Source: Phallusia mammillata (taxonomy: Eukaryota > Chordata > Ascidiacea > Phlebobranchia > Ascidiidae). From it: a stretch of DNA of 64,000 bases. Positions 39,201-49,769 of this stretch are shown here, in pieces; the stretch's first letter is position 1; each line of letters opens with the position of its first letter. The stretch spans positions 1 to 64,000 of the forward strand of contig QLIY01000089.1 in NCBI GenBank assembly GCA_003260075.1, given 5' to 3'. A program made the translations under genes and the position numbers. The notes below the pieces were generated by a model that did no database searches, had not been told where the DNA came from, and worked only from the letters and a program-made list of their open reading frames with translations.

Positions 39201-41158
39201 TCCATTGCAAAACATAAATTGTCATAAATTGACTTTGATGTCTATAATATACATGACACAGTTGCCTCACGAGGATCAGTTAACCTAACTATACAAAACA
39301 ATTGTATCACGAGGTTGTTATGGTGTATTAGCTCGACTGACGATTTAAAAAAAAACATTTGTTTGTTTGTTTGTTTGTTTGATATGCATATAATCTACAT
39401 AGGAAGTGAAGAAAAACCTGGTGTTGAAAGACGGTAGTTGTGCCACCCAAACACCGAAAGAATTTCCTCTGCGTGTTGCCTGCGGCTTTGAAATCAGTGA
39501 CCGGTGTTGTTGGATTAGGCAGTTCGCTGCATGAATCAGATCGGTCCTCGCAGTCCTGGTAATCGTCACAAACCATGTCTTCCGGTAACAGACAAGTTCG
39601 AAATTGATCCTTGACTGCACACTTGAACCCCGGCCCTGTCTGGATTTCATCAGCCCCGTTAAGACAATCTGGTTGGCCATCACAGAACTGGAAGCGAGGA
39701 ATACACATTGGGTTGAAAACACTGTAGAAGAACGGCACAGTGGAAGGTGGATTACCTGCAGAAAACAAAAATAATGAAGTTGTGTATGTTTTTCTACACA
39801 TTTAAACCAATACAAGAATTTAACTATATTTGAATGTGTATCGTTTCATTAGCATAAAGGGGAAGTTTCAATTATGCTGAAGTTGGTGAACTATTTCAAC
39901 AGTGGGTCACTATGAGGCTATTTATTATATCGTTTTACTGCTTATGAAATTCAATAGTGAGTAATTCCACGTGAGTGCGTGTGATGTACGTTCACGGGAT
40001 TTCCGCCCATTCAAACCTTTGCCGTAGCAGTAAAAGAAATTCCTTGAAGTGCTCGTGCAGTTTTGCTCGTCTGAACAGTCATGACAATCACGAATTCCAT
40101 TGCAAACTTTGTCTTTGCTGATTGTTTTACGGTTGGTATCGCACGAAAACCATCCCGACTTGAAGATGCTGTTTTTAAACTTCTTGTTCAGCTTGTCTTC
40201 ATATATGGCTGCAGCACATATAGATTGTAAGCTATAAGACTGCAATTTTACTTAATTCTTTTGTGCAAAACATTTGTACAATTAGTTTGCACTCATGGCC
40301 ACAATAGTGTTGATCGAAACTCTTGGGCCCTAAAAATAAGTCAGGTGTACCAGAGACCTTTCAAGGAAGTGAATGTTGCATAATGTTATGACGACACTAA
40401 AATGTATGCAACAAAGTTTTCACGTTTTGCCACCCGTAAAAATAACGTGCCGCAGATTGAATAGTATCGTATAAATTATGACTATTTTATTGAAGGTAGA
40501 TCTAAATGAAAACCATTCTTAGGCTTGTTGGCTGTTATTCAACACTTTCTACAGGTCATATTAATAGGCGACGGTCCTAAGTTCCCTGGTAAAAACAAGA
40601 GTACATGCGTGTTATGTATAAACCGTAATACACAGGCCAGCCATAAGGCATTTCACTTTAGCTTATCCGCTTCTGACTTCTATTGTATGAGGCTTAAGAA
40701 CACTTTAACCGGTGGCCATACTATACCCACTTGGATCGTAGTCGACAGGTGTGTACTCAAAGACGTATTCGTCATCTTCGTCGTCCGTGTTTTCGCCACT
40801 AAAATCTCCACTACCAGTTTCTGTAGTAGTTGTATTTACGTTGTAATCGTAACTGTCATAACCGTATGCAGATGTAGTTGTGTTTTCACTGAAGCCTGAA
40901 ATCGAAAAAAATAAAGCATCGTCACATAAAGGCGATTCTTATTATACACACCAATCTTATTTTGCACAAAAGTCAGACATTAGGTCCGAAAATAACAAGC
41001 AGAAGGTATTTAAACAAACAGCAATTGCAAGAATAGGCACGCAACTGAAATACTTTCACATGCTTACCTGCTGCTAAAAGTGCATTTGTTGCAATGACCA
41101 GTATTGTTACAACTGCTACAATGCCAAATCGCTTTGACACGTTCATGTCTTGTTCCAT
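35021..41158 (-). CDS. LDLa-repeat rhodopsin-like GPCR, 9 exons
   Basis: Exons in coding order: 41158-41068, 40895-40731, 40208-39996, 39755-39418, 38871-38569, 37902-37713, 37288-37181, 36784-36507, 36256-35021; 2922 nt, 973 aa, phases consistent. MEQDMNVSK and the hydrophobic stretch VAVVTILVIATNALLAAG form a signal peptide. Next come a Thr/Asp/Tyr-rich stalk and about seven LDL-receptor class A-like repeats (VCNGIRDCHDCSDEQNC, FCDGQPDCLNGADE, VCDDYQDCEDRSDSC, VCDDIIDCPDMSDEC, MCDARPECFFGEDEC, PCDGEPQCANSTDEMYC, LCDGHADCQNKADE). The last exon encodes seven hydrophobic helices, starting YGILVLSACAVVGNLYGL with the TM1 N. LDLa plus 7TM recalls relaxin receptors and snail GRL101, but no leucine-rich repeats are seen. 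DRY and NPxxY are not conserved. Two donors are uncertain (39996 or 39990; 37713 chosen by phase over GTAAGT at 37716). Ligand unknown. Confidence 0.85.
39357..39380. repeat. TTTG microsatellite
   Basis: About six tandem TTTG/GTTT units just beyond the donor of receptor exon 4 (minus strand). Short simple repeat. Confidence 0.8.
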
Positions 41159-41182
41159 CCGAATCCAATTAAACTAACTGTC

Positions 41183-41206
41183 CTGCAGCCAAACAATATA
41201 TATATA
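41183..41206 (-). promoter_or_regulatory. Splice-acceptor-like site just upstream of the receptor start
   Basis: On the minus strand a TATATATATTGTTTGGCTGCAG string ends 24 bases before the initiator ATG. It could be the acceptor of a 5' UTR intron or, if this is a tunicate, a spliced-leader trans-splicing site. The sequence alone cannot distinguish these. Confidence 0.35.
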
Positions 41207-42269
41207 ATATGAAGCCTGAAAAGGCCGAGCTAATCAATCCAATAGTACCTTTCGCTGGATGGTAAACGATGTTCTGATAGATGCGATGAAGCGAGGCGCG
41301 TGTTTACACGAGTCCTTGCGGCGCAGCCCGCTAAGGTTGGCCCCGTGCTTTTTTCGCTCCTGTTTCCGCTGTAACTTCTTCATTGTGCGTGACGTACATC
41401 GGCGACTTCGGCGTGTATGCTAACGTAATTTCCTTTTGTCTATCAATCAAGAATATCGGCATTTTCAATCAGCAACAACAGTGTACTAAACTTTCACAAA
41501 TAATGTATATTACTGTCAGTAAAGTATGTTTTTCGTATTTTATTTAAGCTTCTGAATAACAGAGTCAGTCCAACTACCAACGGTTTCGCACGCTTCACAG
41601 GATGCGACGTGACGTAACGACCTGCGTCATTTAAAGGTCGCTTCCCGTAGCGTCTGAGTTCTCTGGTGGCAAGAAGTTCATCGATGGCAATTATAATGTA
41701 TTTAACCAACTTTACTGGCCCATATAGCTTGAAGTCAAGACATAATCGAAACCATGATCAAAAAATCAAGACGGCCCAGAGTCAACTCCCATCGTTATAG
41801 TTTGCACAACATTTTCAATACCATGGTCCATGGTACAACCTATTTTCGTCAAATCTCGTATAACGGTAAAGTTGTGCCAGATGTTTTCACTTTACACCAA
41901 AAATTTGTATAGTCATAGAAACATTAGGTCAGTTATGTATCGTGGCCAGTTTTATGTCTTATCATGTTATTACTCTCGTTAATCAAGGAAACCAAACACC
42001 AACTGCAAGAAAGCAGAAAGCGTTGTCAACGTTTTTATCTTTGATGGCTAAACGCAAGAATAGCCACCCTTTAACGTAATACACGGAACAGCTGTCATGG
42101 AAGGATTTTATTAAATAGACACTCGTTACGAAAACGACTGGTGGTGGTACCAATATCCTGTTATACTTCCCATTAGGTGAAAATGTTTGGTAGGACAGTT
42201 CTTTTAAAGTTGTGTCAAGTTTAGCTTAAAGGCTAGTATTACTGGATGGCATATTTCAAAAACGTACTA

Positions 42270-42453
42270 AGGTACACAATTCACGGTTTTAAAGATTCTA
42301 ACCAGAAACAAACAAGCCAGTATATTTGCATAAAGCATGACGTTTCGACATCAACTTGAATTTGAGAAATTGAGAAATGAATTTGAGAATGACACAAGTT
42401 GATGTCGAAACGTCATGCTTTATGCAAATATACTGGCTTGTTTGTTTCTGGTT
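42270..42453. mobile_element. Foldback element related to the one at 8382
   Basis: Flanked by a perfect 12-bp target duplication AAAAACGTACTA (42258-42269 and 42454-42465). It starts AGGTACACAATTCACGGTTTT, then has 59-nt arms (42300-42358 and 42395-42453) that are exact reverse complements around a 36-nt spacer. It shares GCCAGTATATTTG and TCGAAACGTC with the 8382 element but lacks the CTGATGA plus stem part. A 12-bp duplication suits retroposition better than a hAT or Tc1 transposon. Confidence 0.85.
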
Positions 42454-42525
42454 AAAAACGTACTATATTTCGCAAACGGGAAAGAAAATATTCTAACGGA
42501 GGATTAACCTAATGAGAATTTTTTT

Positions 42526-43368
42526 CAGGAGTGTCCAAAGTGCGGTCCGCGGTCCAAAGGCGGCCGCGACGGCATTTGAAGTGGCCCGCAGTTGTTGTTT
42601 CAAATTTTATTGCATATGGCCCGCAATAATTTGAATAAAGGTTTTGGGTTGTGGCGACTTGCGACTTCACACAAAAGCTTTTCCACGAAACTTTATTTTG
42701 GCTATGGCTTAAAAAGAAAGTATATATACTTTAGGCCAGTGGTTCCCAACCTTTTTTTGTCGCGACCCAAATACTTCCCAAAATTTGGTTTTGTAGATTC
42801 TTGCGACCCATAAACATACCTTCTTACTATTTTTGGTTGATTTTTGTTTGTAAATCAGGGAAGGTTTTCGAAAATTTCTGCGCCAATTTGAAAAATCAAA
42901 CAAATAATATTCGTTTATTTTTAACCAACTTAGAGCTGGCTCAAAGCATTATCAGCCAGACAACGCTTAACAGTGATCTCACACAAACATTATAACGTCA
43001 CACAGCAGAATTAACGACTACCACGCCAAATTGTCATGAAATTATTATTGGGCAACAATTTATGGCTTTGGGAAATAATAAAATAACGCTACGAAACGAA
43101 GTCAAGGAGTAGATGCTTTTATTGCCACAAAAACAGACGACCCAACAGAATTGTCAGGCGACCCAACTTTGGGTCGCGACCCATAGGTTGTGAAACACTG
43201 CTTTAGGCTATACATGGTGCTGACGCAACAAAATCTCAGAATTTCCTGTAATGTTGTATATTTGTGTTATAATTGTCCAGGTAAAAACTTTGCAAAAAAA
43301 CGTTGGCCCACAGGCGTCTGCACCTGATAAAAATTTTCCCAAATTAAAAAAAAGTTTGGACACCTCTG
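42526..43368. mobile_element. Outer hAT-like element, interrupted by a nested copy
   Basis: The left end CAGGAGTGTCCAAAG and right end GTTTGGACACCTCTG are inverted repeats with a two-base difference. Flanking octamers ATTTTTTT and GTTTATTT match only at 6 of 8, so the target duplication is eroded or coincidental. The interior has GC-rich GGTCCGCGGTCC near the left end and is split by the element at 42737-43200. Confidence 0.55.
42737..43200. mobile_element. Nested non-autonomous hAT element, 464 bp
   Basis: The ends CAGTGGTTCCCAACC and GGTTGTGAAACACTG are imperfect inverted repeats. A perfect 8-bp target duplication CTTTAGGC lies at 42729-42736 and 43201-43208. A subterminal GTCGCGACCC/GGGTCGCGAC palindrome occurs near both ends. 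It inserted into the element at 42526-43368 and so is younger than it. No coding capacity. Confidence 0.88.
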
Positions 43369-43687
43369 GTTTATTTTCTAGGTAGAAATACCTCTACCTT
43401 ATTTCTACAAAATCAGTCTTAATGTAGGGAAATACCCAAAAGCTATCTTTGGTGGTGCATGTTGCTGCTGTTGTATTTAGTGTTTACTGTTTACTACCGC
43501 TTTGTAAAACTAATTTATGTATACTTGTTCATTTCAAAACGTATTGAAGCTTTTTTATGGTAACTATGCATTCACTAGCGTCTGGTGACATATGAAGTAA
43601 CTCCATTGTACATCTGTGAGATCTTGATACGCATTACAGATTACAGTTACACCACATAAGTGTAAACAAACTGCACGTTATAAGACA

Positions 43688-46600
43688 ATGAATAACAATC
43701 ACCTCAAACAGTGTGATAAATTGGTACCAGCATCATATATTAAACAAGCTGAACAGTCATGTACATCAATAAACAATCTAATTAGCCACCTACTGGAGCA
43801 TGTAAGCAAGTACATCTTTGTTTTTCTAACACAAAAGTTAGCAACTAAACCTTAAATATTGCAAAAGGATGTTTTTATTTTTGTGTGTTTTGTCTAAATA
43901 CTATGCTGATTTAATTACAGCTTGTATATGTGTACAGAAAAAAATACCTGAAGACCCATGGCGATCGGACATCATAGAAGCTTTACTGTCAAGTTTATCA
44001 CAAATGGACAGTAACAACTTCTTGTCATCATGTGGTGCTGGTGAACGGGAAGGAAGAATATTTTCAGAACTTGTGGCCAGCAGGAATTATAGGTAGATAA
44101 TAAACGTTCCCTGCAGTTGTGCAGCTAATTTAACACTATTGAAAAGATATATTTCAATAATTTCAGTACATCATGTAAAATCACAAAATTATGTTTATTT
44201 TTTGTGTGTTGAAGCAAATAGATTTGAAATCACCTGTGTGTGACTAAAATGTAATTATAATATTTGATAGCTTTTTTTCTCTATAAATTGCACGATTATC
44301 AGTCAGCACATCTAATATTAAAAAAAAGAGTTATACCCAAACTTTTTTTTACTAGTAATCATGTACCACATTTACTCAGAAAATATGTTTGTGACAGCTG
44401 TCAGCTAAATATGATTTTGTTTCATTACTATAAGCATGTAAATGCATAAAAGTAAGGATGAAAGAAGAATGTACCGTGTCTAATCTAATTTTATATTATT
44501 TCAAATTATCTCTGTCAACAATACTAAGCTTACATACCACCAATGATATGCTCCCACAGTTTGAAAACACTGGTTTAAAACAATGCTAGGAAGACTTTAA
44601 TCAGTTAACATCACTTGCCACAATTTTAGATTGCATTGTAAATCTGCACTTTTGACATTTACAGGTAAAAACAAGAGATTAAGGTGTCCCAGTAGTAATG
44701 ATTATTTGTGGCTATTCATGAAAAGGACCCATATTGTTTTTACTCTATAAATTTTTTGATTTTTTATTTTCTTTATGCTGTCAAATGTAAGTCCCATTTT
44801 GTCAATAAGTGGTCCAAACTTTTTCAAGTCTAAACATGTGACCTAAAGTTGTGCAAATTTGATAATGTGCTCCACAATTCATGATAATTTTAAAACATCT
44901 ATATATTCTTTTCTAAAATACAAGACTCAATAGTTTCATACTTTGTTGTTAAATCAATACCAGGTGTTAAATAATTTTGTATAGAGTTGGATCCACTAAT
45001 TTCCACCTTGTTATCTTAACTACATAAATTTGCACAATGTGTTTGGATAACCCCCCCCCCCCCCCNNNNNNNNNNNNNNNNNNNNNNNNNNNNNNNNNNN
45101 NNNNNNNNNNNNCCCCCCCCCCCCCAACTATTTGCTTTTTATTCTGGAGACCTAAAACAGTTGTTACTAGGCTGTTGCTGTTTAAATGTTAACCCACATT
45201 TTTTCAGTGATAACAGTTAGTGTACATTTAATCCGTAGCCGATATTTTACAGCAAAAATACTACAATCTGTTACCCTTTAGTTACTTACATGTAAAAATG
45301 CATTTTTTACTTTAAAAATGATCAGGGCTTGTTTATTGTGTATTAGCACAACAACAAAAGTTGTAATAAAAATTATCAATATCTTTAAGTTATGGGTATT
45401 TATTCCAATTATACCACACATAATATCGGGTACTGGCTCTGTAACAGTATTATTGGGCCAACACTTATTAGAGTCCTAATTGTGCATTTTAACTACTGAT
45501 GTACCGAAGGTGTGGTTTATGAAATTTATTCAGCTAAATTACCATTTAAACAAAAATTACTTGCCACTTTGTTGCCTAGTTTAACTGTAGTAAAAACATA
45601 TTTTATCAGGTTGGCTCATGGTGTTGGTCGATCTGGAGATGTTACAGCAGTTCAGCCAAAAGCAGTTGGATCAAGTATTTTAAATCAACTTTGCACCCGT
45701 ATAGTTCTGGATATAATCAGGCAAGTTGGTAAGTAGACATTGCTGAGTGTAAATCTCTTTTTTTTAAGTGGGGCAAATGTTTTTTGCTTGTTCTTACCCT
45801 TCTCCCCTGTTTTTTGTCCGTTTTTAATGTAAAATGAATCAATGAAAGTTCTACAGGTTATAAGTATGGTCAAACTTACCTGCAGCACCTTCCAGTTGCT
45901 AGTCTTGTACCCTGTGGATCCTCGTTTTTGATAAAGTTGTTTCTACATTTATTCTGCATGATTGGTGATACATTTAGTTGATTTCAAATTAAAAAAAAAA
46001 TGGTACAATTTGTGGTACAGTATCAAGTGTTTAAATTATTTTAGGTGCTGAAACAGCAACATCATGCATTATTGTTCCCATGGCAACTGGAATGACACTG
46101 CTTCTATGTTTTTTAACCTTGGGTACATCCAGACCGAAAGCTAAATACATTATTTGGCCAAGAATTGACCAAAAGTCTTGTTTTAAGGTAATTTGGATTG
46201 TAGTTTGGTTTATGTTCGAAAGTACGGATATATTGTACTTGTTTTTGTAAATTGTTTTTTGTTGTTGTCTATGACACATTTTACAGTCAATGATTTCTGC
46301 TGGATTTGAGCCTGTCGTAATTGAAAATAAACTCGAAGGTGATGAGCTTCGAACAGATCTTGAAATGATAAAAGAAAAAGTTAAACATTTGGGTTCAGAA
46401 AATGTTTTATGTATTCATTCCACCACATCTTGTTTTGCTCCAAGAGTCCCTGACAGGTATTACAATTGGTATAATTGTAGGGGGATCATGTACAATAAAT
46501 ATGCTAAAACATGTGTTTATTTGTCTTTAATATTTAAAGGTTGGAAGAAATTGCAAAAATCTGCAAGGAAAATGACATTCCACATATTGTTAATAATGCT

Positions 46601-48416
46601 TACGGGTTGCAATCATCAAAGTGCATGCATCTTCTACAACAGGTATGCATCATGCACATAAAGTTTTTGATCTGTCACCAGTAGTAAAGCATGTATTGCA
46701 TTTCTGCATTGTGTTACATCACGATGCACAAGGTCATGTTGGTGTTTCATCAGTTACTGTTAAATTATCATCCTTAGAGATGTATGGGAAAAATTCAAAA
46801 AAAGTATCCCCTGATTTTATAGCTCCAATGTTTTTTCTTAGTCTCTGGTACTTCAACATGGATTCTGTGTAGCAAGTCTTATGTTTGGTTAGTGTAGCCT
46901 GACATTAGATTTTGTTAATTGTTCTTACTTCACCATCAACAATCTTTCTCAGTTTGCATAATAAGGCACTGTGATGTCCCCTATTTGTATGGTACATTCA
47001 CATTTTGTATATTTTAAAACCTTGTTGACTAAAACTACCTTTTGCATGATTATTTTGTTTAACTAGTGAAAAGCTATAAAAATACTCCTATTTAGTTAAA
47101 AAAAAATAGTTACAAACACTCAAAATGTTTTGTACATCTGATGATGCCCATTGTGCTGTTGGGATATCATCAGAGCAATAGTTCATTACAAAAAACGAAT
47201 TTCTTTTTGTAACTTTACACCAGTGGGATGAGAGACAAATGTGCAACCTGTTGAATGAAATATTTGTTCAGTATTTTCTAAAACGTTTCAGGCTGCCAGA
47301 TTGGGACGAGTTGATGCATTTGTCCAAAGTTGTGACAAAAATCTGCTTGTGCCAGTTGGTGGGGCCATAGTGGCAAGTTTTAACAAAGACGGTTTTATTG
47401 AAAATGTTGCATCTACATATGCTGGTCGAGCCTCAGCTTCCCCAGCTATTGATCTTCTCATTACATCTCTGCAAATGGGATTAAGTGGTTTAAAACAACT
47501 TCTTAAACAGAGAAAGGTAACTCACTAGTCACTAGTGACCTTAATGTTTCATTTTTTAAACCACAAGTAAATGTCTAAAATGAATAAAGTAAATATCTGT
47601 TTTTACATTTTGTACACCAATAAAGAAACATGTTGTTTTTCTTTGTTTAATTTACTTTTTTATATTACGCTTGCAGGAAAACTATAACTATCTGAGAGAT
47701 GAAATGTGCAAACTTGCTGAGAAACACGGGGAACAATTGCTAGCCACTCCTCACAACCCTATATCTATGGGTAAACTTTTCATTGTTACATACTCATTTC
47801 CAACTTTGAGTAGCTATATTTAGCTAATTTCGTGGAAATGCATTTCAGCTATGTCACTGAGTACATTGGCAGGAATGGAGAAACATGTGACAGAATTTGG
47901 TTCAATGCTGTTTACAAGGAATGTATCAGGGGCAAGGTATTGGTTACATTCCTAGGATGTTATATTAAATGTATTTCAGTTTTTGCTGTAAAGTGACTGC
48001 AGTATTCCAGACTGTATCAGAATTTAGGTGTCCAGGTTAAATGTTTGGCTGTTAATAGTTTTTAAAGTCAGGGCATTACTTTGGAGTATTATAGCCAACA
48101 CTGCCCTAATAATTGAGGAAAAATGCAGTAATAATAATTGAGATAAGGGTTTTGTAATGATTTTTTTTGTAGAGTTGTTCCACTGGATTCAAAGAAAACT
48201 ATTGGAAGTTATTCTTTCACTGGGTATGGATCTCACTGTGACCAATACAAATGCCCATATCTTACAGTTGCTGCAGCAATTGGAATGAATAAAGATGAAT
48301 GTCAACTGCTTATAAAAAGAATTGATAAAACTTTTACTGAAATAAAATTTAAGAATAATTCTGCAAAGAACAAAATTCCCAGCACAATTACTCAATCCAG
48401 CCAACTAAATAATTGA
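43688..48416 (+). CDS. SEPSECS: O-phosphoseryl-tRNA(Sec):selenocysteinyl-tRNA synthase
   Basis: PLP-dependent enzyme that converts O-phosphoseryl-tRNA(Sec) to selenocysteinyl-tRNA(Sec) using selenophosphate, the last step of Sec synthesis in eukaryotes. Exons: 43688-43801, 43938-44092, 45610-45728, 46045-46187, 46287-46456, 46540-46642, 47292-47516, 47677-47770, 47849-47936, 48173-48416; 1455 nt, 484 aa, all phases fit. Family motifs in order: [101 protein letters not shown] (DK carries the Schiff-base lysine), [33 protein letters not shown]. Arginines and glutamine of the substrate pocket (GEREGR, GRSGD, VQP, AGRAS) are present. Near the human length of about 501, with a shorter, Lys/Asn-rich C terminus. 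Start [20 protein letters not shown] aligns with the family N terminus. Active enzyme expected. Confidence 0.97.
45051..45125. other. Assembly gap bounded by poly-C
   Basis: 15 C, 47 N, 13 C inside the SEPSECS intron 44093-45609. Both neighbouring exons are complete and in phase, so no coding sequence appears to be missing. True sequence and length are unknown. Confidence 0.95.
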
Positions 48417-48692
48417 TCTATTCTAGATGATTAATTGTTTTTCTGTCTTTACCAAACAACTTCTTGGTTAAAGCACAATAATTACTATGCAGCTTGTGTT
48501 TGTGACAGACATTGACGAATGCAAAGATGGCAAAGTGGTTAGTTAGGGCACCAGCCTTTTATTCCCGTATTGCTGTGGCTTGGGGACTGACTTTAATTTA
48601 TGTTTGGTTAAACAAGCAACATGTTTAGCTCTGAAGTAGCCAACAGTAACCTACTTTTATAACCCTAATTGCGATTTACATCTAAGTTGATC

Positions 48693-48698
48693 AATAAA
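48693..48698 (+). promoter_or_regulatory. Candidate SEPSECS poly(A) signal
   Basis: AATAAA about 280 bases after the SEPSECS stop, the first good match downstream. The remaining sequence to 49769 is AT-rich with no supported gene. Confidence 0.45.
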
Positions 48699-49769
48699 AT
48701 GTCATTACCTGCCATCTAAACGACTGCACATGAAGTTGTATTTTCTATTTGTGGTGTGGTACTTTGATTTTTATGACCTCTTCAGTTTTATCAAAGTTAA
48801 AAGCGTATTGCATTTCTTTGTTGCAATGGCGCCAACATTTTTGTCGCGTTTTTGGTGCACTACAATATATTTAATATTATTGACATGCAATGTTGTGCAG
48901 ATGCGTTTTTTGTTTAGGTCATTGAGCCTACTAGTTTCGTTTTTATTGTGTCCTCATATAATTTGGAATCAATGAGAATAAACACTATTATTCACAACAA
49001 ACAATGACGCAACCTCAGGCACGAGGTTTCGATAGTGATCCACATCCAGAATGTTTATTGTCTTTGCATGAAAGTGGCGAAGCGAGAACAAAGGGGTTTA
49101 AAACGGGCAAAAAAAATTTGAGATTGAAAAAGTTGAACTATGCAAGTTAGTTTAAAACATCGAGTTATGGGACCTACAATGCGCATTTTTTAAACTTTAG
49201 CTCCTATCCCTCTCTGGCTACGCCAATGGAAGGAGATATTTCGCACCTGAAGCAGGCAAAATAGCTTTTACTGGAGATTGTTTTGTCCGCCTTCCAGGCA
49301 TGACTAAATTATTGCAGGGTTTTGAGTTTAAAACTGTTTCATTTGTCTCGAGGGATGACCGCAATCGTCTTTAAAAAAAACGGAGAAGTGCTGATTATGT
49401 GGGGTGCGTATCAAAAGAGTGCCAATTGAAAGATATTTTTTGTACATCACCCGTCCACGTGAAAAATTAAAACATAATCTAAATTTCTGACGACCCCCCA
49501 TTCTTGTTTTAATTGATTTTCTGGCGAAATCAGGAACCATTCACAAAATATGGCCTGTTTTGTTAATATCGTGCCATTGCGTCAGCTCTTTTTCCGGTGT
49601 TGGTAGTGTTATGACTAGTTTGCAGAGTAACAGATAACTTGATGACAAGGCTACATTTAGTTACAGTGTCTTGGAATGTGACGAAAGTGATTGTTGTTAA
49701 TCCTAGAATTTTTTTTAAAGTCTGGTTTATCAGTGTTTTTGTTATCCTTCATCGCTTCTGTTTGATGTG

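Larger units (their letters stand above)
41183..43687. other. Intergenic region between receptor and SEPSECS 5' ends
   Basis: Head-to-head spacer of about 2.5 kb carrying the upstream regions of both genes and three repeats (42270-42453, 42526-43368 and the nested 42737-43200). No other gene is supported. A TTACAG acceptor-like site near 43640 could serve the SEPSECS 5' end. Confidence 0.5.

Noticed and set aside
48730-48975. Hydrophobic 81-residue frame after SEPSECS
   Set aside because: Phe/Leu-rich translation is expected from T-rich DNA; no start context, splice structure or conservation is visible.
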